DNA from: Gammaproteobacteria bacterium
GTDB taxonomy: Bacteria; Pseudomonadota; Gammaproteobacteria; GCA-001735895
Reading direction: 5' to 3'
Assembly: GCA_003645435.1 (NCBI GenBank)
Contig: QNFD01000087.1
Span: 1 to 9,121, forward strand
DNA: 9,121 bases
Part shown: positions 1 to 6,304 of the stretch, one piece after another
Position numbering within the stretch: the stretch's first letter is position 1
Layout: every line of letters begins with the position of its first letter
The notes under the pieces: model-generated
Databases searched by the model: none
What the model was told of the DNA's origin: nothing
Seen by the model: the letters and a program-made list of their open reading frames with translations, nothing else
Position numbers and translations under genes: made by a program

Positions 1-1206
1 ACCAACGCCGATGAAGCCAACTACGACCTTTCCGGCCACATAAAATACCGCTCGGTACGCACCGATTACCCCAGCGACAGCCTGTTCCAGGATTTTATCG
101 ATGACCCGGCCTGGGATAACAATGCCAATTTACGTCTGAACGGGACTGCGCAGAAAGGCGCCTGGAGCGGGCGCGCCGACTACCAGTTGTTCACGCTGCA
201 CGGCGACAGCATCAAGCTTTATCAACAACACCCGGGGCTGGGTTTACTACCCGGCGGGGTGCCGGATGATCGATTCCGGGTGATGGATTTGACGCACATT
301 ATCAATGAATCTGACGGATCGGTTACCGGGCATCGGCTTGACCGCTTTTATTTTGACCACATCACCGAACAGACCGTTGTTCGTGTTGGCCGGCAGGCCA
401 TCTCCTGGGGCAATGGCCTGTTCTATAACCCGATGGATATATTCAATCCATTCGACCCGGCCGCAATCGACAAGGAATACAAGGTCGGAGATGACATGGT
501 TTACGGTCAGTACCTGCTCGAAAGCGGCAATGACTGGCAGGCTGTCTGGGTAGGACGACGAGACCTGCAGGGTGACGTGACTTCTGATGTCACCTCAACC
601 GCCGCCAAGTATCACGCTTTTGTCGGTGAATTCGAAGTCGATGCCCTGCTCGCTCAACACTACGATGCCCCGACCGCGGCGATCGGTGGTGTCGCTAATG
701 CTGGTGGCGGAATTGTACGTGGTGACATCGTTGCGACCAATGCCGAAACCGATAACTTTCTCAGCGGCGTGCTTAATTACGCTTACTCCTGGGTTGGTTT
801 TGACAAGAATATGAGCGGTGTGGTCGAGTATTATTACAATGGATTTGGCATCAGTAACGGCGACTACAGTCCATCCAACCTGGCCAACAATCCGGAACTG
901 CTAAAACGTCTGGCCCGTGGTGAAATCTTTACCCTGGGGCAAGACTACCTGGCAGCCGGGGTTACCATTGAGATGTCGCCGCTGTGGTTGTTTAATCCAA
1001 CACTATTCAACAACCTCAACGACCATTCGGGCTTGCTGCAATTAACCAGCCTGCACGACATTAAGCAGGACATGCAGTTGATTCTGGCGCTTAATTTGCC
1101 TTATGGGAAGACCGGTACCGAGTTTGGTGGTATTGATTCTGGAGTGCCTGGCAGACCGTGGAACGTGGGCGCTTCGGCGTTTTTGCAGTTGGCTTGGTAT
1201 TTTTGA
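1..1206 (+). CDS. Outer-membrane beta-barrel (porin-like) protein, 5' end cut by window
   Basis: The frame is open from the first base, so the gene begins upstream; 401 residues are visible and no signal peptide can be seen. The protein is rich in alternating polar/aromatic strands with Asn/Asp/Gly turns and ends in LQLAWYF, the terminal aromatic (Phe) strand typical of substrates of the BAM outer-membrane assembly machinery. A conserved-looking block at visible residues 124-160 reads VVRVGRQAISWGNG, then NPMDIFNPFDP, then DKEYKVGDDM; the RxGRQxxxWG pattern recalls a barrel strand followed by a periplasmic or extracellular loop. The family could not be named with confidence and the substrate is unknown. 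Internal ATG or TTG codons, such as the TTG at 187, are not real starts, because the upstream codons have the same barrel-like composition. A repeat pair begins 13 bases after the stop. Beta-barrel identity is well supported; the porin/transport role is inferred. Confidence 0.8.
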   Translation, partial: TNADEANYDLSGHIKYRSVRTDYPSDSLFQDFIDDPAWDNNANLRLNGTAQKGAWSGRADYQLFTLHGDSIKLYQQHPGLGLLPGGVPDDRFRVMDLTHIINESDGSVTGHRLDRFYFDHITEQTVVRVGRQAISWGNGLFYNPMDIFNPFDPAAIDKEYKVGDDMVYGQYLLESGNDWQAVWVGRRDLQGDVTSDVTSTAAKYHAFVGEFEVDALLAQHYDAPTAAIGGVANAGGGIVRGDIVATNAETDNFLSGVLNYAYSWVGFDKNMSGVVEYYYNGFGISNGDYSPSNLANNPELLKRLARGEIFTLGQDYLAAGVTIEMSPLWLFNPTLFNNLNDHSGLLQLTSLHDIKQDMQLILALNLPYGKTGTEFGGIDSGVPGRPWNVGASAFLQLAWYF

Positions 1207-1219
1207 AGTTTGTTATTTA

Positions 1220-1310
1220 CCCCCTCACCCCAGCCCTCTCCCCCAAGGGGGCGAGGGGGAAAACAGCGTTATACTCCCTCTCCCTTGAGGGAGAGGGCAG
1301 GGGTGAGGGG
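1220..1310. repeat. Palindromic repeat pair, locus 1 (tails outward)
   Basis: Two units in inverted orientation. Unit 1a (1220-1259) has tail CCCCTCACCCC followed by stem CCCTCTCCCCC (1234-1244), loop AA and GGGGGCGAGGG, with one T/C mismatch. Unit 1b (1276-1310) has a perfect 10-bp stem CCCTCTCCCT / AGGGAGAGGG (1276-1285 with 1288-1297) followed by tail GGGGTGAGGGG. Because the units are inverted copies, 1221-1242 can also pair with 1289-1310 (21 of 22 positions). The pair begins 13 bases after the porin stop codon. There is no T-tract after either hairpin, so a classical intrinsic terminator is not supported; a role in mRNA 3'-end protection is possible. Confidence 0.9.
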
Positions 1311-1341
1311 CGCGTTATTAAAGGTACACACCGACCGATAC

Positions 1342-1350
1342 TGATATGAT
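1342..1350 (+). promoter_or_regulatory. Candidate extended -10 promoter for the LDH2-family gene
   Basis: TG-A-TATGAT fits an extended -10 element (TATGAT matches TATAAT at five of six positions). It lies about 34 bases upstream of the ATG at 1384 and just beyond repeat locus 1. No convincing -35 box is present at the usual distance, which extended -10 promoters tolerate. This is a pattern match only. Confidence 0.35.
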
Positions 1351-1383
1351 CGGCCCGTCCAAAAAAACTACTAATCCCTGATC

Positions 1384-2445
1384 ATGCCGAAACGATATAC
1401 CCATGCATCATTGATGCAATTTTCCACCGCATTGTTCGAGGCCGCGGGCCTTAGTATCGATCGGGCCGAGGTGATAGCATCAGTTTTTCTCGAAGCTGAC
1501 CTGCTCGGCTTCACCACCCACGGCATGAACCGGGTAGCAAGTAACCTGAAATGGTTGCAGAAAGGCAAATCCAGAATTGACGGTGAGCCAATTGAGCTTA
1601 CCGATTGCGGTAACCTGTTCAACTGGGACGCTGATTTTCTACCCGGACCCTGGGTGGTAACGAAGGCGATCGAGCAATGCATGGAGCGTGTCGCCGAGCG
1701 CGGAATTGTCTGCGCGACAATTCGACGGAGCCAGCATATTGCCTGTCTTGGCGCCTATTGCCCGCAAATAGCCGAGGCTGGTTATGTTGCTTTAATCACC
1801 TGTTCGACACCCAATGAAAAAACGGTTTCGCCCTATGGCGGTATCGATCCGGTGTTCTCGGCCAATCCGCTGGCTTTTGTCGCGCCCGGTGGCGATTACC
1901 CGATGTTGTTCGATATCAGCATGTGCATTACCGCTGGCGGTTACGTCAATCGCGCCTTGCGTGAGGGTGAAAGGTTACCAGGCAAGTATCTAAAAGATCA
2001 CAACGGCGTAGTCAGCGATGATCCAGCCGTTTTCTTCACCGATCCACCGGGCAGCATCATGCCGATCGGTGGTCTCTCGCATGGTTATAAGGGTTATGCG
2101 CTGACACTAATGACCGAGATTCTGAGCATGGCGCTCGGCGGCTATGGTCGCGCCAATGACACTGTGGCAACCGATGGGGAAGCGAATTCGGTGTTCATCC
2201 AGATGATCGACCCTGAAGCTTTTGGATCGATCGACGATTTCAGGCAACAGGCTGAAAAGATCAAATCGATGTGTGAAAACAGCGCAGTCCGACCCGGCGA
2301 TGATCCGGTCCGTGTCCCCGGTAAACGAGCCTGGCAAAGCCGCCAGGATCAATTGGCGAATGGGGTTGAGTTGTATCCGACCATACTGGAGGATTTAAAG
2401 CCCTGGGCGGAGAAGTTGGGTGTTGCGATGCCGGTGGAGATTTAG
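1384..2445 (+). CDS. LDH2/malate dehydrogenase-type NAD(P)-dependent oxidoreductase
   Basis: The 353-residue product has the length and motif order of the type-2 malate/L-lactate dehydrogenase family (Ldh2/YlbC/ComC/ureidoglycolate dehydrogenase), which reduces 2-oxoacids or cyclic imines in the cytosol with NAD(P)H. Visible motifs are an N-terminal THG block at 45-47 with the likely catalytic His46 (family SHG), SQH at 116-118 (family N/S-x-H), SPYGG at 149-153, NPLAF at 161-165, FDIS at 176-179, and PIGGLSHGYKGYAL at 227-240. The central segment deviates from the common family pattern: the usual D-x-A-T-S reads DISM, and the Lys of the usual GK(I/V) is absent (AGGYV). The substrate therefore cannot be assigned. 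The ATG at 1384 is chosen because translation from it aligns with the family N-terminus, though no strong Shine-Dalgarno sequence precedes it. It appears monocistronic and is followed 7 bases after its stop by repeat locus 2. Confidence 0.85.
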   Translation: MPKRYTHASLMQFSTALFEAAGLSIDRAEVIASVFLEADLLGFTTHGMNRVASNLKWLQKGKSRIDGEPIELTDCGNLFNWDADFLPGPWVVTKAIEQCMERVAERGIVCATIRRSQHIACLGAYCPQIAEAGYVALITCSTPNEKTVSPYGGIDPVFSANPLAFVAPGGDYPMLFDISMCITAGGYVNRALREGERLPGKYLKDHNGVVSDDPAVFFTDPPGSIMPIGGLSHGYKGYALTLMTEILSMALGGYGRANDTVATDGEANSVFIQMIDPEAFGSIDDFRQQAEKIKSMCENSAVRPGDDPVRVPGKRAWQSRQDQLANGVELYPTILEDLKPWAEKLGVAMPVEI

Positions 2446-2452
2446 CTTTTTT

Positions 2453-2569
2453 CCCCCTCACCCCAACCCTCTCCCCGCTGGGGCGAGGGAGTTATAATGA
2501 GGATGTTTTGAGCTTTTAGCGCCCTCTCCCTGAGGCGGTGCGACGCTTCGCAGAGGGTTGGGGTGAGGG
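2453..2569. repeat. Palindromic repeat pair, locus 2 (tails outward; overlaps nuclease gene)
   Basis: Unit 2a (2453-2489) has tail CCCCTCACCCC and stem CCCTCTCCCC, loop GCT, GGGGCGAGGG (one T/C mismatch). Unit 2b (2522-2569) is inverted. Its tail pairs with that of 2a: 2455-2471 and 2553-2569 are a perfect 17-bp inverted repeat. Unit 2b is atypical: its inner stem is replaced by a longer apex containing a secondary 5-bp hairpin TGCGA-CGCT-TCGCA (2539-2552). Unit 2b lies inside the 3' end of the minus-strand DUF559 gene and encodes about its last 17 residues. The spacer between the units is 32 bases, longer than at the other loci. Confidence 0.9.
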
Positions 2570-2920
2570 TGCATTCAACTCTTTTTCCCGCTGAGCCAGA
2601 ATCATCACAATTCTTTCCAGCACTCCATCGGTATTCCCCAATACCTCATTATTCCAAAACCTGACCACCTGATATCCTTTCGATTGAAGGTATTCGGTTC
2701 GCTCGTCATCATAGAGTCTTGCTTCGGCGTGTTGCCCGCCGTCAATTTCGATTATTAACTTAAGTTCTGCACATACAAAATCTGCAATATAATGATCAAA
2801 GGGCATTTGCCTGCGAAACTTCCAGCCCTCCTGTTGGCGATTACGGATTTGCCGCCAGAGTCGATATTCGGCGTCGGTTGAGTTTACCCGGAGTTGTCTG
2901 GCTTTTTGTTTGATATCCAT
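2516..2920 (-). CDS. DUF559 (Vsr-like) endonuclease-domain protein
   Basis: This 134-residue protein has the DUF559 signature, a small PD-(D/E)XK-superfamily fold related to the very-short-patch repair endonuclease Vsr. Visible elements are the N-terminal helix with AEYRLWRQIRNRQ (17-29), KFRRQ (34-38), the metal-site candidates D47 in ADFVC and E58-x-D60 in EIDGGQH (58-64), and the C-terminal core strand/helix VVRFWNNEV (85-93). The biochemical role of most DUF559 proteins is unknown; DNA cleavage or nicking is a family-based inference. Residues from about 116 on (NAPSPQPS... GRGR) are translated from palindromic repeat unit 2b, so the natural core probably ends near residue 115. The ATG at 2918-2920 is preceded by AGGG about 8 bases upstream, a good ribosome binding site. 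The gene lies in the convergent junction of the LDH2-family and M14 genes, with a repeat pair on each side, suggesting a later insertion or a repeat-associated cassette. Confidence 0.88.
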   Translation of the reverse strand: MDIKQKARQLRVNSTDAEYRLWRQIRNRQQEGWKFRRQMPFDHYIADFVCAELKLIIEIDGGQHAEARLYDDERTEYLQSKGYQVVRFWNNEVLGNTDGVLERIVMILAQREKELNAPSPQPSAKRRTASGRGR

Positions 2921-2960
2921 ATCAATTTCCCTGCGTTGTTATTAATTTTCCCCCTTTTCT

Positions 2961-3047
2961 CCTTCTCCCCTCGGGGGAGAAGGCTGGGATGAGGGGGTTC
3001 TTTTAGACTCCCCCCTCACCCCTGCCCTCTCCCCAGCGGGGAGAGGG
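2961..3047. repeat. Palindromic repeat pair, locus 3 (tails inward)
   Basis: Unit 3a (2961-2997) is a variant subtype: perfect stem CCTTCTCCCC / GGGGAGAAGG (2961-2970 with 2974-2983) followed by tail GGGATGAGGGGG. Unit 3b (3010-3047) is inverted: tail CCCCTCACCCC then perfect stem CCCTCTCCCC-AGC-GGGGAGAGGG (3025-3034 with 3038-3047). The 12-base spacer 2998-3009 separates the two tails. The pair lies between the DUF559 start and the 3' end of the minus-strand M14 gene, whose stop is 11 bases away. Order and subtype composition match locus 4, about 5.2 kb away. Confidence 0.9.
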
Positions 3048-3058
3048 AGATAAAACCC

Positions 3059-4174
3059 TCACCAGCACAAATGTAATGCATCGAGGCAGCTGCTGGCCAG
3101 TTTCATGCTGCGCTCGGGGCTCCAGCCCTGGTCTTTGTCGGGGGTACCGCTGGCGTCTTTGAAGGGCATCTCGAGGGTCATCGCCTGGCAGTTGAAACGC
3201 TCGGCAAGTGCATTCGAACAGTAGCTCATGTTGGCCTTTCCCACGATATTGGGCGGGTAACCATGTTCGGTTTGAAAATCGGGATTGAGTCGTGCGAGTG
3301 TTTGTTTGTAATGAAAAAGCTTTGCCTCGCGGGATTCGTTCCAGCTCGGGACACCTTCAGTGCCGGCGATAAAGTTGTACGGCAAGGCCTCGTCACCATG
3401 TACATCGAGTACAAAATTGACGCCGGTGGTTTTCATTTTGTCGAACACGCAAAAAACTTCCGGGCTCATTTGCATGGTCGATGCGTGCCATTCGCGGTTC
3501 AGGTTGATGCCAGAGGCATTGGTGCGTAGATGACCGCGTCGACTGCCATCCGGATTCATGTTCGGCACCAGGTAAATCACCGCTTTACTCAGCAACTTTT
3601 TGACTACCGGGTCGTTCTCGTCGACCAGGCGATTGATCATGCCTTCCATCCACCATTCAGCCATGGTTTCACCCGGATGTTGGCGCGCTATCATCCATAA
3701 CACTATCCTGCTGGTTTTGGGCGAACCAAAACACAGACAGTCGATTGGCTGACCGTCGAGAGTGCTGCCCAGGGTTTCCGCCTCGCAGTGGCCGCTGCTT
3801 TGAGCGAAGGCGATTAAATCGGCGTGACGTTCCATCGAGTAGGGCGCGAAGTAGGCAAAATAAACCTGGTCGTGGGTACTCTCGTGATTGATTACCAGTT
3901 TTTCGTCATCGAATTCGGTGTCGACACGGAACCAGTATTCACGATCGTAAGAGGCAACAGCACGGTAGTCTTTCCAGCCATCGGTGTAAGCGGCGCCGCC
4001 GGCGTTTTCGATCGTATACCTGCAGGCGATATCTTTTACGTTGGCGGCCCGAAAATAAAACCACTGGTAAAACTCGGACTCATTGTCTTTGCGTATATTG
4101 AGACGGACATGGTGGTCCTGAACGTGGTCGAGATATTCGATATTGCCGCCGTCGAAATCACTGGAAATAATCAT
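3059..4174 (-). CDS. M14-family zinc carboxypeptidase (cytosolic carboxypeptidase type)
   Basis: The 371-residue product combines an N-terminal beta-sandwich region (about 1-125) with an M14 catalytic domain, the architecture of bacterial homologues of cytosolic carboxypeptidases (AGBL/CCP). Zinc ligands are visible as H166 and E169 in QHPGE and H259 in DVHGDE; the substrate-carboxylate pair is probably N226-R227 in NLNREW, preceded by NMNPDGSRRG (205-214); the catalytic glutamate is probably E335 in TLEMPF. No signal peptide is present, so a cytoplasmic location is likely. Eukaryotic relatives trim glutamates from tubulin tails; bacterial substrates are not established, and a role in protein or peptide C-terminal trimming is inferred. 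The ATG at 4172-4174 has AGGG about 8 bases upstream. It diverges from the lipoprotein aminopeptidase gene across about 70 bases. All catalytic residues appear intact. Confidence 0.9.
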   Translation of the reverse strand: MIISSDFDGGNIEYLDHVQDHHVRLNIRKDNESEFYQWFYFRAANVKDIACRYTIENAGGAAYTDGWKDYRAVASYDREYWFRVDTEFDDEKLVINHESTHDQVYFAYFAPYSMERHADLIAFAQSSGHCEAETLGSTLDGQPIDCLCFGSPKTSRIVLWMIARQHPGETMAEWWMEGMINRLVDENDPVVKKLLSKAVIYLVPNMNPDGSRRGHLRTNASGINLNREWHASTMQMSPEVFCVFDKMKTTGVNFVLDVHGDEALPYNFIAGTEGVPSWNESREAKLFHYKQTLARLNPDFQTEHGYPPNIVGKANMSYCSNALAERFNCQAMTLEMPFKDASGTPDKDQGWSPERSMKLASSCLDALHLCW

Positions 4175-4245
4175 GCTGTAACCCTGCTATTACGAATGTG
4201 AGAGAATATTGCTCATCTATCAAAATAATAACCCCGATTAACTCG
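4175..4245. promoter_or_regulatory. Divergent promoter region between the two peptidase genes
   Basis: This AT-rich 71-base gap separates divergently transcribed start codons and should hold promoters for both genes. AATAAT at 4224-4229 could be a plus-strand -10 box and TTGATA on the minus strand (near 4216-4221) resembles a -35 box, but neither has a convincing partner at correct spacing. No repeat unit occurs here. The region is assigned from geometry, not from a recognised site. Confidence 0.35.
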
Positions 4246-5322
4246 ATGCGCACATTTTTATTATTAATCCTGTTATTGCTATTGAACGCCTGCTCCGACC
4301 TGGGCTACTACTGGCATACCGCAAACGGTCATATGACGTTGATGAACAACCGCGTCGATATCGATGTCATGCTCGAAGATCCCGAACTCGAACCGAAACT
4401 GCGTGAGCGTTTGCGACTGGTTAAAGAGATACGCGATTTTTCGGTCGAGACACTATCCCTGCCAGAATCGGACAGTTATAACAATTATGTCCAGCTTGAT
4501 CGACCTTATGCCCTCAAAAACCTGTTCGCCGCGACCGAGTTTTCTACCGATCTGCACGTCTGGTGTTATCCGATCGTGGGCTGCGCCAGTTATCGAGGTT
4601 ACTATGATGAAGACCGGCTCGCCGGATATGTCGAGCAACTGAAGGCGCAAAATTTTGACACCTACATCGGCTTTGTGCCGGCTTATTCAACCCTGGGCTG
4701 GTTCGATGACCCGGTATTAAGCAGTTTTATCTACTGGCCGGACTATCGCCTGGCGGGCTTGCTGTTTCACGAACTCACTCATCAGCGCATTTTTATCGAA
4801 AATGATACGCGCTTTAACGAGTCGCTGGCAAGCGCGGTACAACAGGCGGGCACCGAGTTATGGCTTAAATCATCGAATCGCAGTGCGCAACAGGTTGAGT
4901 TCAGACGCTCGATCGAGTATCAGCGTGAAGTCGTGGGGCTAATCGAGCAAACCCGAGAAACCCTGACCGCGCTTTACCAGGGCGACCAGGATGAAACGAT
5001 TAAACGCGTGCAAAAGCAGGTTATATTCGCCAACACCCGCGAAAGTTATGTCGCTCTAGCGCAGCGCCTGAATTATCGTGGTGGTTATGAAAGTTGGTTT
5101 GCGGGTGAGTTGAACAATGCCAAGCTCGGCTCGGTATCGGCATACCACGAGCAATTGCCGGCATTCCTGGCCATTCTGAAAGCACGGAATTATGACTTTA
5201 GCGCCTTTTTCGATACGGTCGAGGGTATTAGCGAACTGGAAAAGGCTGAACGCGATGCCTGCCTGACGCTATGGTCTGCGGGTAAGCTGAGCGGTGACGA
5301 AAATTGTGCGCTGGATTCCTGA
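4246..5322 (+). CDS. Lipoprotein zinc aminopeptidase (putative aminopeptidase family, HExxH)
   Basis: From the ATG at 4246 the product is 358 residues. Its first residues, MRTFLLLILLLLLNAC, form a lipoprotein signal: a charged start, a leucine-rich stretch and lipobox LNAC with lipidated Cys16. Ser follows the Cys, which favours outer-membrane sorting. An earlier in-frame GTG at 4198 would put 16 polar residues before the signal and is rejected. The zinc motif is HELTH (H175, E176, H179), followed by NES with E192 as the probable third ligand. The region around HTANGHMTLM (24-33) and the C-terminal YNxxxYxxWF-like segment match, from memory, the proteobacterial 'putative aminopeptidase' Pfam family. 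The substrate and physiological role are not established. No strong ribosome binding site precedes the ATG. Its stop is one base from the stop of the convergent amidase gene, leaving no room for a dedicated terminator. Confidence 0.88.
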   Translation: MRTFLLLILLLLLNACSDLGYYWHTANGHMTLMNNRVDIDVMLEDPELEPKLRERLRLVKEIRDFSVETLSLPESDSYNNYVQLDRPYALKNLFAATEFSTDLHVWCYPIVGCASYRGYYDEDRLAGYVEQLKAQNFDTYIGFVPAYSTLGWFDDPVLSSFIYWPDYRLAGLLFHELTHQRIFIENDTRFNESLASAVQQAGTELWLKSSNRSAQQVEFRRSIEYQREVVGLIEQTRETLTALYQGDQDETIKRVQKQVIFANTRESYVALAQRLNYRGGYESWFAGELNNAKLGSVSAYHEQLPAFLAILKARNYDFSAFFDTVEGISELEKAERDACLTLWSAGKLSGDENCALDS

Positions 5323-5323
5323 G

Positions 5324-6154
5324 CTAGTCGTAATGCTCGACGACTATTTGACGATCGTGCTGAAGCGCTGGTATGCGCCTGCGCGCGCTTTCGACTTTAG
5401 TCAGGTCGATTTCAGCCATGATAATGCCAGGCTCGGGGCCGCCATCGGCGAGTATTTCACCCCAGGGATCGACTATCAGCGAATGTCCATAGGAAGCGCG
5501 CTTGTCGACATGATGGCCACACTGGTTGGGCGCAATGATGTAGCAACCCGTTTCGATTGCCCTGGCACGAACCAGGGTATGCCAGTGTGCCTCGCCGGTG
5601 GTCTGCGTAAAAGCTGCTGGAATGGTGATAAACTCCGCGCCGGATTGCGCCAGGGCCCGGTATAAAGCAGCAAAACGTAAATCATAGCAAATCGTCATGC
5701 CAAGCTTGCCCCAGGGAGTACCCGCTACCACTGCCCTGTTTCCCGCTGCTATCACGTCCGATTCAGAATAAGACTCCCCATTCGAAAGCTTGATATCGAA
5801 CATGTGCAATTTGTCGTAACGCGCAACAATTTCTCCCTGTCCGTCGAGTAACAGGCTGCGATTGACGATGCCGTTGTCGGGATCCTTAATCAACTGCGAT
5901 CCGACCAGGATCCAGGTTTCGAATTCACGTGCGGCGGCCCGAAAAGCGGCTAAACCGGCATCACGGTCTTCCTCAAAACAACTGGCGGGTATTTGTTCAT
6001 TATCAGGTTCGATCAGGCCAACGGTTTCGGGCAGGATAACGAAAGCAGCGCCGGCAGCCACCGCTTCACCGATGCGTTCACAAACCCAGGTAATATTGGT
6101 GGCAATATCTCGTGTCGCGGTGTTCTGTATACAGGCGGCAAGAAAAGTCGACAT
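5324..6154 (-). CDS. Nitrilase-superfamily amidase, Nit / deaminated-glutathione amidase type
   Basis: The 276-residue protein has the complete carbon-nitrogen hydrolase triad: E43 in ILPET, K115 in YDKLHMFD and nucleophile C156 in TICYDLRF. The HMFDIKLSNGESYSESD segment, AHWHTLVRARAIETGCY (189-205) and YGHSLIVDPWGE (222-233) place it in the Nit branch, whose characterised members hydrolyse deaminated glutathione to 2-oxoglutarate and cysteinylglycine, a metabolite-repair reaction in the cytosol. That substrate is assigned by subfamily resemblance and was not tested. Length and N-terminus (AACIQNTATRDIATN) fit the family, supporting the ATG at 6152-6154, which has a modest purine-rich GAG upstream. 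It is transcribed divergently from moaA and convergently with the aminopeptidase gene. A general omega-amidase activity is the main alternative. Confidence 0.88.
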   Translation of the reverse strand: MSTFLAACIQNTATRDIATNITWVCERIGEAVAAGAAFVILPETVGLIEPDNEQIPASCFEEDRDAGLAAFRAAAREFETWILVGSQLIKDPDNGIVNRSLLLDGQGEIVARYDKLHMFDIKLSNGESYSESDVIAAGNRAVVAGTPWGKLGMTICYDLRFAALYRALAQSGAEFITIPAAFTQTTGEAHWHTLVRARAIETGCYIIAPNQCGHHVDKRASYGHSLIVDPWGEILADGGPEPGIIMAEIDLTKVESARRRIPALQHDRQIVVEHYD

Positions 6155-6284
6155 TTATATATCTCAAACTATCGCAGGAACATCCACCTTAGCATATTTA
6201 TGGAATTAGCCAATAGCCGCAGGGGTTAACTAATTACGGCGGTTAAACCCTATAGAAAATGTGAATTTTAAAATGGCTCAATTG

Positions 6285-6297
6285 TTGATAGAATCAA
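6285..6297. promoter_or_regulatory. Palindrome TTGAT-AGA-ATCAA overlapping a candidate moaA -10 box
   Basis: The half-sites TTGAT and ATCAA are those recognised by FNR/ANR-family regulators, but here they are separated by three bases instead of the usual four, so this is not a canonical FNR box. TG-A-TAGAAT at 6286-6294 within the same stretch resembles an extended -10 element. If used, transcription would start only a few bases before the moaA ATG at 6305, giving a leaderless or nearly leaderless message. A site here would be expected to repress, not activate. It is a sequence match only. Confidence 0.3.
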
Positions 6298-6304
6298 TCG
6301 GACT

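Noticed and set aside
1103..1349. Two short plus-strand reading frames with PSPLPQGGEG-like or PALSPKGARG-like sequence
   Set aside because: They are translations of repeat locus 1 and out-of-frame porin sequence, with no domain and no ribosome binding site; the repeat explains them fully.
1220..3047. Possible CRISPR array from recurring GC-rich palindromes
   Set aside because: Units are in inverted pairs, separated by genes, with spacers of unequal length and no regular repeat-spacer period; no cas gene is present.
2446..3058. Classical insertion sequence around the DUF559 gene
   Set aside because: No transposase, no clear target-site duplication at the outer edges, and the flanking repeats also occur elsewhere in the window without a nuclease gene; a mobile unit remains only a hypothesis.
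3824..4201. 125-codon plus-strand open frame opposite the M14 gene
   Set aside because: It is antisense to a gene with complete catalytic motifs, and its translation shows no recognisable family.
4198..4245. Upstream GTG start for the aminopeptidase
   Set aside because: It would place 16 polar residues before a clear lipoprotein signal that begins precisely at the ATG at 4246.
6285..6297. Canonical FNR box upstream of moaA
   Set aside because: Half-site spacing is three, not four, and the position overlaps the likely start region; kept only as a low-confidence palindrome.
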